From: Lachnospiraceae bacterium
GTDB lineage: Bacteria; Bacillota; Clostridia; Lachnospirales; Lachnospiraceae
Direction: 5' to 3'
DNA length: 64,000 nucleotides
NCBI GenBank assembly: GCA_017513005.1
Contig: JAFWDM010000078.1
Coordinates: forward strand, 1-64,000
Notes under the pieces: generated by a model
What the model was told of the DNA's origin: nothing
Seen by the model: the letters and a program-made list of their open reading frames with translations, nothing else
The model's database searches: none
In this document: in pieces, positions 33,661 through 42,614 of the stretch
How positions within the stretch are numbered: the stretch's first letter is position 1
Layout of the letters: each line of letters starts with the position of its first letter
Made by a program: the position numbers and the translations under genes

Positions 33661-35994
33661 CTATTTTCCCAGCGGGATCTCCACGACCTCCGCCATCCGC
33701 ATGAGGCATTCCTCGATCTGTCCGGAGATCTCACTGATCATCCTGCGGGCGACTTCCTCGCTCTTTTCCTTCTCCATCGTCTCAAAACAGGTCTTTTTGA
33801 TCTCCCCGCTGATCTTTCCCATGCGGGCTTCAAAGTATCCGTGCGGCACGATCTTCCGCATGAGGACCGGAATATCCATCTTCATAAAGGCGGATTCCAT
33901 CTGTTCGCGTCCCAGAAAGAGGACGAGAAGGGTGAGCATGGCCCCGGCAATAATGCCGGAAATGCCGCTGGAGAGCAGGGCGATGCCGCTTCCGCCGCAC
34001 AGCAGGCCGACGAGGATGGAAATGATGGCATTGACCATCCAGGTGAGCTCCTCCACGGCGAACACATCGCGGGCATTGACATGTACATCGATCTCCGCAA
34101 GGGAGAGGTAGGACGTAAAGCTGAGCGCCCGGTAGGGGACATTGTGTCTGACGCAGATCGGCATGGTATGTTCCTCCAGCCGGTAGGCGACAGGGCGCAG
34201 CCAGCCCGTAATGGGTTTTACCAGAAGGTCTGCCGCATCGGCGGAGTGGAGCCAGGCGTCGATCTCCCTCTCCATTTCGGTATCTATATCCGCGAGCCGG
34301 CGGATCTCCCCGTTTCTCCACTTCTCGAAGACCGGGATCGCGGCATTGCGCAGGATGGGTTCCACAAGCGTATCCACGGTCCGGTGAAAGAGGTCCTCTA
34401 CATGTTCCTCGACAATGCGCTCGACGATGGACGAATCCACGAGGTCCCGCACTTCCTGCCGGAAGGCCCGGATCTCCTCATCGACCCGCCCGCTGTAGGC
34501 AAGCCCCCTCGAGACCGAGAATTCCGGCTCCGCTCCGGTGATCACGACCGCCTCCGGGAAGGCTTCGCGGCACCATGCGCGCAGGGCCGGCATCTTCGAG
34601 ACGCCGCCGGTCAGAAAGAGCAGCTCCGGCATCTGTGCGGCCCGCTTTTCTGCCTGCTCCCGATCTCCCGGATGGGCACTGCCGCCTGCCGCCTGTCTCC
34701 CGTCTCCCGGATGGGCACCGCTGTCCGCTCCCTGTCTCCCGTCTCCCGGGCGCGAACTGCCGCCTGCCGCCTGTCTCCCCGCATCTGCAAGTGTGCGGAG
34801 GTCTCCCGTCGTCTGCTCTGCGCCTTCCAGGCGCGCACGGATCTCCTGCAGGCTTGCGGCAAACACTTCGTGAAAGGACCTTCCCTCCAGCTGGGGAACC
34901 GGCGTCTCCAAAAGGCGCTGTGCCATTTCTCCGTTCATCCGCAGCTGCAGGCGCAGGGTCCGGACACTTGGCCTTTTTTCAAACAGGCGGGCGATTCCGG
35001 CTGTGATCGATGTACCTTCCCTGCTTCCGGCACCGGCATGGGTTTTTCCTGTGCCTCCCCTGTTTCCCGTTCCGGCATGTGTCGTTCCTGTGCCTCCCCC
35101 GCTTCCGGTTCCGGCATGCGTCGTTCCTGTGCCGTTTCCGCTCCCCGCTCCGGAGGAGGTCTCCTCCGCCGCATGGCTGCCGGATCTCCCTTCGCCTTCG
35201 ATCACGATCGTAACGGTCTCCAGGCAGTCCCTGTCCTTCCAGTACGCTTCATCGGAAAAATACTTTTCCTTGAGGCGCCTGGCCTTGAATTCGCAAAAAC
35301 TGCGCCAGGGCGGGCTCTCCGCAAAGACTCTGCGGATCTCCTCCCTGTGCGGCGAGGACTCCACAGCCGCATCCAGCAGCAGCTCATCCATGATGCCGCC
35401 CCTCAGCCGGACCTCGCCGGCTGTCTGCAGCTCCACTTCCCGCCCGCTGTTGATATAGGCGAAGTCAGTCGTTGAGGACCCCATGTCCACGACCAGGACC
35501 GGCCTGGACAGGATGTCGTATCCCACCTGAAAATGACGGGACTGGCAGGCACTGATCAGGGCTGCGCGCGATTCGGAGATCACACGAACGGGCGGGTATC
35601 CCGCTTCCTCAAAGATCTCTCGGTACCGCTCCCGCTGCAGCCGGTCCCAGCCCGCGGGACAGCCTATATAGAAACAGCAGTCCTCTCCTTTGACCAGGCT
35701 GCCGGACATATACAGCTCCCCGAGCACGCCGCCCGCAAAGCTTTTGATCTGGCGCATACTCGAAGGATCCGTCAGAAACCGGCTTTTAAAGCGCAGGCAG
35801 CGCTCCACAGCGTCCGGCGTATAGCAGGCCTCCTCCCCGATCAGGAGCTCTCCCGTGCGCAGCCGGGCATACGCTGTGATAAAGCTTCCCGCCTCACGGA
35901 CGGGAACTACCTGCGGTTCCGCCTGTTCATTCTTTTTGAGATACGTGACCGCGCTCTCCGCGTCGCCGAGGTCAAACCCGAAATACCGGTCCAT
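33661..35994 (-). CDS. Membrane-anchored Hsp70-like ATPase
   Basis: 777 residues. Actin/Hsp70 ATPase motifs are in place: FGFDLGDAESAV (phosphate 1), VLVVDMGSSTTDFAYI (phosphate 2) and LFLTGGVSKMPAL (adenosine). Past the ATPase (about 1-475) the protein departs from DnaK: no usual substrate-binding beta domain, but a helical part and a hydrophobic hairpin (about 650-695, NAIISILVGLLCGG...GIIAGAMLTLLVLFL). The ATPase is split by two in-frame repeat tracts, one of TGTTHAG units (about 278-322) and one of RQAAGG...HPGD units (about 400-440). The upstream membrane gene ends like GrpE; the two likely act together. The ATG at 35994 follows GAGGGCACTAC. Confidence 0.82.
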   Translation of the reverse strand: MDRYFGFDLGDAESAVTYLKKNEQAEPQVVPVREAGSFITAYARLRTGELLIGEEACYTPDAVERCLRFKSRFLTDPSSMRQIKSFAGGVLGELYMSGSLVKGEDCCFYIGCPAGWDRLQRERYREIFEEAGYPPVRVISESRAALISACQSRHFQVGYDILSRPVLVVDMGSSTTDFAYINSGREVELQTAGEVRLRGGIMDELLLDAAVESSPHREEIRRVFAESPPWRSFCEFKARRLKEKYFSDEAYWKDRDCLETVTIVIEGEGRSGSHAAEETSSGAGSGNGTGTTHAGTGSGGGTGTTHAGTGNRGGTGKTHAGAGSREGTSITAGIARLFEKRPSVRTLRLQLRMNGEMAQRLLETPVPQLEGRSFHEVFAASLQEIRARLEGAEQTTGDLRTLADAGRQAAGGSSRPGDGRQGADSGAHPGDGRQAAGGSAHPGDREQAEKRAAQMPELLFLTGGVSKMPALRAWCREAFPEAVVITGAEPEFSVSRGLAYSGRVDEEIRAFRQEVRDLVDSSIVERIVEEHVEDLFHRTVDTLVEPILRNAAIPVFEKWRNGEIRRLADIDTEMEREIDAWLHSADAADLLVKPITGWLRPVAYRLEEHTMPICVRHNVPYRALSFTSYLSLAEIDVHVNARDVFAVEELTWMVNAIISILVGLLCGGSGIALLSSGISGIIAGAMLTLLVLFLGREQMESAFMKMDIPVLMRKIVPHGYFEARMGKISGEIKKTCFETMEKEKSEEVARRMISEISGQIEECLMRMAEVVEIPLGK
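34665..34790. repeat. In-frame 42-51 bp repeats in the Hsp70-like gene
   Basis: Three copies built on CCCGTCTCCCGG-ATGGGCAC, coding HPGDGRQAA-type units within the ATPase domain. Confidence 0.7.
35010..35160. repeat. In-frame 39 bp repeats in the Hsp70-like gene
   Basis: Three to four copies with GTTCCGGCATG-GTCGTTCC, coding THAGTGSGGGTGT-type units. Confidence 0.75.
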
Positions 35995-36021
35995 GTAGTG
36001 CCCTCATTTTCTTTTCTCTGT

Positions 36022-36190
36022 ATCTGCCATACGGCCATACTTTTTTCAGAAGGTATCTGCCGCGCAACCATGCCTTTTTCAAAAGGTATCTGCCGCACGG
36101 CTATGCCTTTTTTCAGAAACTGCCTGCCGCATGGCCATGTCTAATTCAGAAGCTTTCTACCGCACGGCTATGCCTTTTTTCAGAAGCTTC
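36022..36190. repeat. 33-34 bp tandem array overlapping the 3' end of the GrpE-like gene
   Basis: Five units with CTGCCGCACGGCTATGCC then TTTTTTCAGAAG. The unit at 36157-36190 codes the last nine residues (LLKKGIAVR) and the stop of the upstream membrane protein; the other units continue into the spacer. Confidence 0.8.
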
Positions 36191-37221
36191 CCGCCCTGTG
36201 CCAGCGCGGGCCGGATGGTGACGACCTTCTCATCTTCCGATGCCGCGCCCGGATCTTCGTTCCCGTTTCCACTGAAGCTTCCATTCACATTTCCATACCC
36301 ATTCACATATCCATTTCCGGAGCCGGCTCCGTCTTTCCGTGCCCCGGCTCCCGGGCCTGCCATTCCCGGAAGTATCTCAAACCAGGCGGCGTACACGGGC
36401 GACCACGAGAGGACATCCACATTTTTTTTGTGCAGATAGTAGCGGATATCCTCCGCCATCTGCGGGCTGTCGGCATCCGCCTGCTCCAGAAGGCCCGAGA
36501 AAAGCTCGATCTCCTCCGCGGAGATCCCGTTCGCGCCCGCCCGGGCGGTGAGATCCCTGTGCCGGTCATACGCTTCCGATTCCTGCGCGATCTCGAGATT
36601 TCTGTCCACTACCATGACGGCGCCGCGCAGAGAGTTCCAGAGCTTCTCCGGATCGACCGTGATCTCGATCCGTTCCTCCGCAGGGACCGGGTCCGATCCG
36701 TTTCCGATCCGGATCCGGGTATTTTTCCCGGCGGTCCGGCCCGCCAGATACAGGCATCCGCCTCCGGCAGCGGGGAGCAGGATCCCCCGCAGAAGCGCGG
36801 GCAGGACCGCGGTTCCTCCGGCCGCGAGCGCAGGCACAAAAAAGGCCGCCGCCGTAAGGACGGCACCGATCGCCAGCAGGATCCCGGACAGACCCGTCCC
36901 CTGTGCCTTCTGTGCCCCTGCGGAAAAGGCACCTGCTCCCGAAGCGCCGCTTCCATTCACCGGCAGCGAACCTCTGCCGGTCCTCCAGACACGGGCTTCT
37001 CCCATGGAATCCAGAAAGGGGACACTGCTGCGAAGGGCCTGCATCATACCGGAAGCCGCGTCCCTTATGCGCACACTGGTGCAATCCTCATTGTACTGCA
37101 GAAGGAGACGGTCCGCCTCTTTTTCCAGGATCATCTGCGCCGCCTCCGGAGAAGCGGCGCTCTGCAGACCGCTGAAGACCCGCTCGCGGTCCTCCTCCAG
37201 ATATTCGATCATTTTTTTCAT
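36157..37221 (-). CDS. Membrane protein with GrpE-like C-terminus, partner of the Hsp70-like ATPase
   Basis: 354 residues, no family named with certainty. N-terminal helical region (1-75), a Gly/Ala linker, a hydrophobic hairpin (about 108-165, GILLAIGAVLTAAAFFVPAL and LLPAAGGGCLYLAG), and a cytosolic region (about 190-354). The end VVTIRPALAQGGKLLKKGIA resembles the RPA(M/L)V ending of GrpE-type nucleotide exchange factors that work with Hsp70. A Gly/Asn-rich repeat (GNGYVNGYGNVNGSFSGNG) precedes it. The gene is 162 bp upstream of the Hsp70-like gene on the same strand. The exchange role is inference. The ATG at 37221 follows AGAGGG. Confidence 0.7.
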   Translation of the reverse strand: MKKMIEYLEEDRERVFSGLQSAASPEAAQMILEKEADRLLLQYNEDCTSVRIRDAASGMMQALRSSVPFLDSMGEARVWRTGRGSLPVNGSGASGAGAFSAGAQKAQGTGLSGILLAIGAVLTAAAFFVPALAAGGTAVLPALLRGILLPAAGGGCLYLAGRTAGKNTRIRIGNGSDPVPAEERIEITVDPEKLWNSLRGAVMVVDRNLEIAQESEAYDRHRDLTARAGANGISAEEIELFSGLLEQADADSPQMAEDIRYYLHKKNVDVLSWSPVYAAWFEILPGMAGPGAGARKDGAGSGNGYVNGYGNVNGSFSGNGNEDPGAASEDEKVVTIRPALAQGGKLLKKGIAVR

Positions 37222-37364
37222 AAATGTACGTCCCTCTGGTCAGGCACTGTTTCGTAAAACACTGTTAAGCCTTCATGCCAGGCACTGTTACGTGAAACGC
37301 TGTTAAGCCTTCATGCCAGGCACTGCTCTGTCCATTCTGCCTTCCGTTCTCTTTGATCACTGCG

Positions 37365-38135
37365 TCAGAAAGCCTCGCCGTATGTAAGCGTTTCCTTCCC
37401 GTGCCGGCAGATGTCCCGCAGACAGCATTTCCCGCACTGCGGCCGGCGCGCGATGCACACCGCCCGGCCGTGAAGCACAAAGCGGTGGCAGAGATCATTA
37501 CCCTCCTCCGGGGGAATGATCTTCCACAGTTCGCGTTCCACCTTCGCTGGCTCCCTGATCTGATCGACAAGACCGATCAGGTTGCAGAGACGGATGCAGT
37601 GGGTGTCCGTGACGATCGCAGGTTTTCCGAACACATCCCCCATGATCAGGTTCGCGCTCTTGCGGCCGACGCCCGGCAGGGCAAGCAGGTCTTCAAAATC
37701 CTCCGGCACGTGATCCCCGTATTTTTCATGAAGGACGCGCATACAGGCGCTGATATCCCGCGCCTTGCTGCGGCCGAGCCCGCAGGGGCGCACGATCTCC
37801 TCGATCTCCTCCGGCTCCGCAGCCGCCAGCGCCGCCACATCCGGAAACTTCTCGTACAGAAGCGGGGTGATCTGATCGACGCGCGCATCGGTACACTGGG
37901 CCGCCAGTCGGACACTGACGAGCAGCTGCCAGGCTTTCTCGTATTCGAGCGTACACTTTGCTTCCGGATACTCTTTTTTCAGGCGCCCGATCACCTCCAG
38001 GGCGAGCTCTTTATGCGCCTCCAGATCCGCCGCTGCCTCTTTCTCCAACTGTCCGCTCTTCCTGTTGGGTCTATTCTTTGCCGTGACTGCTTTTCCCGCC
38101 AAACTATTTCCTCCCGCAGGCATTTTATGTCTCAT
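37365..38135 (-). CDS. nth: Endonuclease III
   Basis: Bifunctional DNA glycosylase/AP lyase for oxidised pyrimidines. The 256 residues include the helix-hairpin-helix LPGVGRKSANLIMGDVFGKP with its catalytic lysine, the TDTH aspartate, and the C-terminal [4Fe-4S] loop C-x6-C-x2-C-x5-C (CIARRPQCGKCCLRDIC). A basic N-terminal extension of about 40 residues precedes the conserved core; the start at 38135 is uncertain because only a weak GGTCGG precedes it. It shares a 348 bp divergent spacer with the PreA-like gene. Confidence 0.95.
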   Translation of the reverse strand: MRHKMPAGGNSLAGKAVTAKNRPNRKSGQLEKEAAADLEAHKELALEVIGRLKKEYPEAKCTLEYEKAWQLLVSVRLAAQCTDARVDQITPLLYEKFPDVAALAAAEPEEIEEIVRPCGLGRSKARDISACMRVLHEKYGDHVPEDFEDLLALPGVGRKSANLIMGDVFGKPAIVTDTHCIRLCNLIGLVDQIREPAKVERELWKIIPPEEGNDLCHRFVLHGRAVCIARRPQCGKCCLRDICRHGKETLTYGEAF

Positions 38136-38249
38136 CCGACCGCATCAGCGGTTATAACTGTCATGTAATAATGTAAGGGGCAAAAATATCGTAAAGGCTC
38201 TGAATCTCGCCAAGCTGCATAGACAGCAGAAGGGCCTTCACATCATATG

Positions 38250-38258
38250 ATTATAGCA
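38250..38258 (-). promoter_or_regulatory. Extended -10 promoter of nth
   Basis: Minus strand TGCTATAAT; leader about 110 nt. The -35 is poor. Confidence 0.45.
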
Positions 38259-38307
38259 TGTTATGGGTGCCAGATGGTAATCCCCTTAAAAAAAGCACCT
38301 GCAACTG

Positions 38308-38316
38308 TGGTACAAT
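38308..38316 (+). promoter_or_regulatory. Extended -10 promoter of the PreA-like gene
   Basis: TGGTACAAT within TGTGGTACAATA, the same 12-mer that precedes the SH3-like protein gene on the other strand. Leader about 160 nt. Confidence 0.45.
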
Positions 38317-38483
38317 AACAATAAATAATAGTGGCGGAGATACAGCTGACCGCGCAAAAAACTGCCGGCATGAACCTCATCATCCCTCGGAAGCACCTGA
38401 CAATCATCCCCCAGGAGTCCCTGACATGCCCCGAAAGCACCTGACAGTCATACCCTGAGCGTACCTGAAAGGCGGTGAAAGCT

Positions 38484-39989
38484 ATGTTGGAAAGAAGTAT
38501 ACAGCGCGCGGACATGATCCGCTGCGTGCTCTGCCGGGAGGCCCCCTGCACACAGGCCTGCGGGAAGACAGATCCCGCCGGACTTCTGTGCAGCCTCTGG
38601 TTTGACAATGAAAAAACAGCGGCTGCCCGCTATCCTGCCGGCGATCCGTGCAAAGACTGCGGCGCCCCCTGCGAGGCTGCCTGTGTCCGTCCGCATGAAG
38701 TGCCGATCCGCGCGCTGCTGCTGTGGCTGCAGGAAGAAGTGCAGCCTTCCCTGGAGGTCTCCTCCCCCCTGGAAAAATGCACAGATCCGGACATTCTGCG
38801 GACAGATCTGTGCGGGATCCCGCTGGAAAATCCCTTTCTCCTGTCCTCCTCCGTGGTGTCCAGCACCTACGACATGTGTGCGCGGGCCTTCGAGGCAGGC
38901 TGGGCCGGCGCCGCCTTCAAGACGATCTGTTCCTTTGAGATCCACGAGGCGTCTCCCCGCTTTTCCGCGATCACAGGGGACAACGGGAGCATCATCGGCT
39001 TCAAGAATATCGAGCAGCTCTCCGACCACAGCGTGGCGGAAAACATGGAGATCTTCCGCCGCCTGAAAACGGACTACCCCGAAAAGTTCATCCTTGCCTC
39101 CATCATGGGGCAGGACGAAGCCGAATGGGAGGAGCTGGCCCGGCTCTGCGATGAGAACGGGGCGGATGCGGTCGAATTGAATTTCTCCTGTCCGAACATG
39201 AAGGACGAGGGACTGGGTTCCGACATCGGGCAGGTCCCGGAGCTCGTCGAGCTCTTCACGTCTGCCGCAAGACGCGGCACGAAAAAGCCGGTCCTGGCCA
39301 AGCTCACCCCGAACGTGGCGGTCATGAGCCCCGCCGCGGAGGCCGCCCTGCGCGGCGGCGCGGACGGAATCGCCGCGATCAACACGATCAAAAGCATCAC
39401 CTCCGTCAACCCCCACACCTACGTCTCCGCTCCGGCAGTCCGCGGCATGTCCGCCGTGGGAGGCTACAGCGGCAGCGCCGTCCGGCCGATCGCCCTGCGT
39501 TTTATCGCGGAACTGGGACAGAATCCCGTTCTGGCAGGAATGCACCTGTCCGGGATGGGCGGCATCGAGACCTGGAAGGACGCCCTGGAATTTCTCCTTT
39601 TGGGAGCCGGCACTGTCCAGGTGACCACCGCCGTCATGCAGTACGGCTACCGCATCATCGACGACCTGAAGACAGGACTCGCCCTCTATCTGGCGGAAAA
39701 AGGATTCAAAAATGTCCGCGACATCGTCGGGCTCGGGCTGGATTCCGTCAGCAGTACGACGGACGTTCTGGAACGGGACACGATCCTCTTCCCGAAATTT
39801 CATCACGACAGATGCATCGGCTGCGGAAGGTGCGAGATCTCCTGCGCCGACGGCGGACACCAGGCCATCCGGCTCTCCGAAGAGCGCCGGCCGATGCTGG
39901 ACGGAAGCAAATGTGTGGGCTGCCACCTTTGCGTCCTCGTATGTCCCCAGCGCGCGATCACACCCGGTCGCAAGAGGATCCGCCGGTGA
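38484..39989 (+). CDS. PreA-like dihydropyrimidine dehydrogenase/dihydroorotate dehydrogenase-family protein
   Basis: 501 residues. Centre: an FMN-binding TIM barrel like PreA and class 1 dihydroorotate dehydrogenases (NPFLLSSSVVSSTYDM, VELNFSCPNMKD, AINTIKSI, GMGGIETWKDALEFLLLGAG). C-terminus: two [4Fe-4S] ferredoxin motifs (CIGCGRCEISC; CVGCHLCVLVC). N-terminus (1-75): a Cys-rich segment (CVLCREAPCTQACG; CKDCGAPCEAAC) like the one normally found at the start of PreT or mammalian DPD, here joined directly to the barrel without the FAD/NAD part. Pyrimidine reduction is possible, but the substrate is not certain. The ATG at 38484 follows AAAGGCGG. The EFR1 gene follows on the same strand. Confidence 0.85.
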   Translation: MLERSIQRADMIRCVLCREAPCTQACGKTDPAGLLCSLWFDNEKTAAARYPAGDPCKDCGAPCEAACVRPHEVPIRALLLWLQEEVQPSLEVSSPLEKCTDPDILRTDLCGIPLENPFLLSSSVVSSTYDMCARAFEAGWAGAAFKTICSFEIHEASPRFSAITGDNGSIIGFKNIEQLSDHSVAENMEIFRRLKTDYPEKFILASIMGQDEAEWEELARLCDENGADAVELNFSCPNMKDEGLGSDIGQVPELVELFTSAARRGTKKPVLAKLTPNVAVMSPAAEAALRGGADGIAAINTIKSITSVNPHTYVSAPAVRGMSAVGGYSGSAVRPIALRFIAELGQNPVLAGMHLSGMGGIETWKDALEFLLLGAGTVQVTTAVMQYGYRIIDDLKTGLALYLAEKGFKNVRDIVGLGLDSVSSTTDVLERDTILFPKFHHDRCIGCGRCEISCADGGHQAIRLSEERRPMLDGSKCVGCHLCVLVCPQRAITPGRKRIRR

Positions 39990-40014
39990 CAAAGGGGACG
40001 GTTCTTTTTGTCAC
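39985..40014. repeat. REP-like palindrome, sixth copy
   Basis: GGTGACAAAGGGGACGG then TTCTTTTTGTCAC. Its first 5 bp contain the TGA stop of the PreA-like gene. A decayed copy (ACGGACGGTGCTTTTTAACA) lies near 40050. Confidence 0.75.
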
Positions 40015-40165
40015 ATCCGGCGTTCGATCGTGAAACAAAAGCTGTGCCATACGGACGGTGCTTTTTAACAACACCTGCCGCATAATTGTGTACAGCATAA
40101 ACCTGCATATGCCTGAGGTCGAAACAGCAAAGAGGAGGAAAACCCAAAGAGGAGGGAACCGAAAA

Positions 40166-41137
40166 ATGAAACTGAAGCAGGTCACAGCAGTCTATTTCAG
40201 TCCTACGGGAAATGCAAAGAGAATCGTCTCGGCGATCGCGGAGGCGGTCGCCGGACAGCTGGAAACCTTCTATGAAAAAACAGAAATGTACGGGGACCGG
40301 CTGGAAACCTTCAATGAAAAAACACAAATGTGCGGAACCCGGGCGGAAACCTCTTTCCATAAACAGACAGCGGATTCGACAGGGACAAAAATTCCTGTGC
40401 GCACCATCGACTTCACGCTTCCGGCGGCCAGGCAGGAAACGTACCGGTTTGAAGCGGGTGACCTGGTCGTCTTCGGGACACCGGTCTACGCGGGCCGGAT
40501 CCCCAACCGGATCCTCCCCGCCGTTCAGACCCTGTTCGAGGGAAACGGTGCACTCGCGGTGCCTGTCGTGACCTTCGGCAACCGCAGCTTTGACAATGCC
40601 CTGATCGAGCTGCGGATCGAACTGGAACAGCACGGCTTTCACACCATTGCAGGCGCTGCTTTCGTGTCCGAACACGTCTTTTCCGGAAAGCTTGCCCCGG
40701 GAAGGCCGGACGCGGACGATTTCGAAATGATGCGCCGGTTTGCAGGTCAGGTCGCGGAAAAAGCCGCTGCCATCCCGGCGGGAAACCTGGACGGCATGGC
40801 GCAGATCTCCGCCCCGGTCCGGGTCAAGGGCATCGAACCTGTCCCCGGCTACTACCGCCCGCTCCAGGCGGACGGATCCCCCGCGGTCTTTCTGAAGGCG
40901 AAGCCCAAAACCACCGATGCCTGTAATGACTGCGGGCTCTGCCCGAAAGTATGTCCCATGGGCTCCATCAGCCCGGAGGATCCGCGCACGGTCACCGGCA
41001 TCTGCATCAAGTGCCAGGCCTGCGTGAAATGCTGTCCCGTCCGCGCCAAATATTTTGATGATCCGGCCATGCTCTCCCACATCCTGATGCTGGAGCAGAA
41101 CTATGCCCGCCGCGCGGAAAACGAAATCTTTCTCTGA
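40166..41137 (+). CDS. EFR1-type flavodoxin-ferredoxin fusion protein
   Basis: 323 residues. An N-terminal flavodoxin fold (phosphate loop YFSPTGNAKR, 10-19; GTPVYAGRIPN; TFGNRSFDNAL) is joined to a C-terminal two-cluster ferredoxin (CNDCGLCPKVCP and CIKCQACVKCCP). EFR1 proteins of clostridia carry electrons between unknown partners. A 14-residue tandem repeat (LETFYEKTEMYGDR, LETFNEKTQMCGTR and a decayed third) is inserted after the first helix, from a 42 bp DNA repeat at 40259-40342. The ATG at 40166 follows AGAGGAGGG. It may serve the neighbouring PreA-like reductase. Confidence 0.88.
   Translation: MKLKQVTAVYFSPTGNAKRIVSAIAEAVAGQLETFYEKTEMYGDRLETFNEKTQMCGTRAETSFHKQTADSTGTKIPVRTIDFTLPAARQETYRFEAGDLVVFGTPVYAGRIPNRILPAVQTLFEGNGALAVPVVTFGNRSFDNALIELRIELEQHGFHTIAGAAFVSEHVFSGKLAPGRPDADDFEMMRRFAGQVAEKAAAIPAGNLDGMAQISAPVRVKGIEPVPGYYRPLQADGSPAVFLKAKPKTTDACNDCGLCPKVCPMGSISPEDPRTVTGICIKCQACVKCCPVRAKYFDDPAMLSHILMLEQNYARRAENEIFL
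40259..40380. repeat. 42 bp in-frame tandem repeat in the EFR1 gene
   Basis: Copies at 40259-40300 and 40301-40342 differ at a few bases; a third, decayed, copy follows from 40343. Confidence 0.8.
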
Positions 41138-41213
41138 AACATCGATCAGGCTCTGTGAGCACACTCGAAGCCGGCAAAAACCGCCTCCGCGGCTTCCGGA
41201 CACGGAATTCCGG

Positions 41214-41285
41214 GACACACTTGCAGCACGCACACTTGCGGCACACACTTGCGGCACACACACTTGCGGCACACACTTGCAGCAC
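41214..41285. repeat. 13-15 bp tandem array after the EFR1 gene
   Basis: Five ACACTTGCGGCAC units. It lies between the EFR1 stop and the convergent terminator. Confidence 0.8.
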
Positions 41286-41292
41286 ATATACA

Positions 41293-41323
41293 GAGCGCAG
41301 GATCCGCGAAAGATCCTGCGCTC
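41293..41323. terminator. Convergent terminator between EFR1 and modC
   Basis: 12 bp perfect stem GAGCGCAGGATC / GATCCTGCGCTC, loop CGCGAAA. The T-run is weak on both sides. Confidence 0.6.
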
Positions 41324-41344
41324 TCATTGCCTTGCGGCGGCGGT

Positions 41345-42511
41345 CTATTCAGATGCGGGCGAATCCCGCAGAAGCATGACATCCGAACTGTTCAGGTAAA
41401 GTTTCTCCGGCACTGTAAATGCACGCCGGGGATCCCGGGCCGTCCGCCAGAGAAGGGGCGCCGCAGAGGGTTCTCCGGCAAAACTGTTCGCGGCAGAGTC
41501 TTCCTCTGCTATGACTTTCCATAAATCACCTCTCTCTGCAAGGTCTTCAGATAGATGCGGGGCGCATGCATTCCCCGCGGCGAAGAAGGATACGTTCCAC
41601 TCGAAGGGATCCTCCAGGACCTCGTATCTGCCGACACAGAGCACATTGTCATCTTCCTCCCCCCGTTCGGCATGGAACATATGCGCCCTGATCTCCACGG
41701 CCCGGATCCTGGCGGGCGCATCCGCGGGAAGCCCGCTGCCAAAATGCAGGCGGATCCCCCAGAGAGGAACCTCGACCGTATGCCCGTCGACCACCCTTGC
41801 CGGAGCGACGTTTTTACAGCCGGACAGGCGCGCCCCGGTGACAGTCTCCGGGTTTTTGAAAAAATCCCGCACCGGAAGGGTCCTTTCGGAAATGCCGTCC
41901 TGCAGGCAGCAGACACTCGAGCACAGACGGTATACCTCGTCGCGGCTGTGGGTGACAAGGACAGCCGGAACCCCGGCTGTATCCAGAAGGGATTTCATTT
42001 CATTCTGCAGCACCCACTTCAGGTGGGAATCCAGCGCGGAGAACGGCTCGTCCAGGAGGATCAGGGCCGGCTCCTGCGCCGCGATCCTCGCCATGGCAAC
42101 ACGCTGCTTCTGCCCTCCGGACAGTTTCCCGGGATACCGGTCCGCAAGGTCCTGGACCTGGAAGCGCCGCAGGTAGTCCGCCGCTCTCCCCGTATCTTTT
42201 TTCCGCCCCATCGCCGCCAGGACATTCTGCAACACGGTCATGGTCGGAAAAAGGGCATAGTCCTGAAACATATAGCCGGTTCTCCGCTTCTGCGGGGGCA
42301 GGTTGATCTTTTTTCCGGAGTCAAAAAAGATCCTTCCGTCCAGCGAGATCTGTCCCTCGTCCGGCGTCATAATGCCCGCGATACACTTGAGCGTCATGGT
42401 CTTTCCGCTTCCGGAGGCCCCCAGGAGCGCATGCAGGCCCGCGTCCGTCTCAAAACAGACCTGCAGCTGAAAGTCTCCCGTCTTTTTTCGAATATCCACC
42501 CGCAGACCCAT
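41345..42511 (-). CDS. modC: Molybdate ABC transporter ATP-binding protein
   Basis: ATPase driving molybdate (or tungstate) import through ModB. The 388 residues hold Walker A GASGSGKT, Q-loop (YMFQDYALFP), signature LSGGQKQR, Walker B LILLDEPFSALD and the H-loop VLVTHS. The C-terminal 140 residues form the regulatory region, longer than the nucleotide-binding core and diverged from the usual Mop/TOBE fold. The ATG at 42511 follows GGAGGAGGCATAG. It ends the modABC run and the whole island, and meets a convergent terminator. Confidence 0.94.
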   Translation of the reverse strand: MGLRVDIRKKTGDFQLQVCFETDAGLHALLGASGSGKTMTLKCIAGIMTPDEGQISLDGRIFFDSGKKINLPPQKRRTGYMFQDYALFPTMTVLQNVLAAMGRKKDTGRAADYLRRFQVQDLADRYPGKLSGGQKQRVAMARIAAQEPALILLDEPFSALDSHLKWVLQNEMKSLLDTAGVPAVLVTHSRDEVYRLCSSVCCLQDGISERTLPVRDFFKNPETVTGARLSGCKNVAPARVVDGHTVEVPLWGIRLHFGSGLPADAPARIRAVEIRAHMFHAERGEEDDNVLCVGRYEVLEDPFEWNVSFFAAGNACAPHLSEDLAERGDLWKVIAEEDSAANSFAGEPSAAPLLWRTARDPRRAFTVPEKLYLNSSDVMLLRDSPASE

Positions 42512-42614
42512 CTATGCCTCCTCCCCCGGACCCCGGACGGTCCCTGCGGCTCCGTCCGGTTTATCTCAGCGGGAAGACCCCCGCCTCCATAAGCCTCTGC
42601 TCTTCCATAATCCA

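Larger units (their letters stand above)
38136..38483. other. Divergent spacer between nth and the PreA-like gene
   Basis: Holds two opposed extended -10 promoters (38250-38258 minus, 38309-38316 plus) and, nearer the PreA-like start, short imperfect repeats AGCACCTGACAATCAT and AGCACCTGACAGTCAT (about 38391 and 38436). No gene is seen. Confidence 0.5.
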
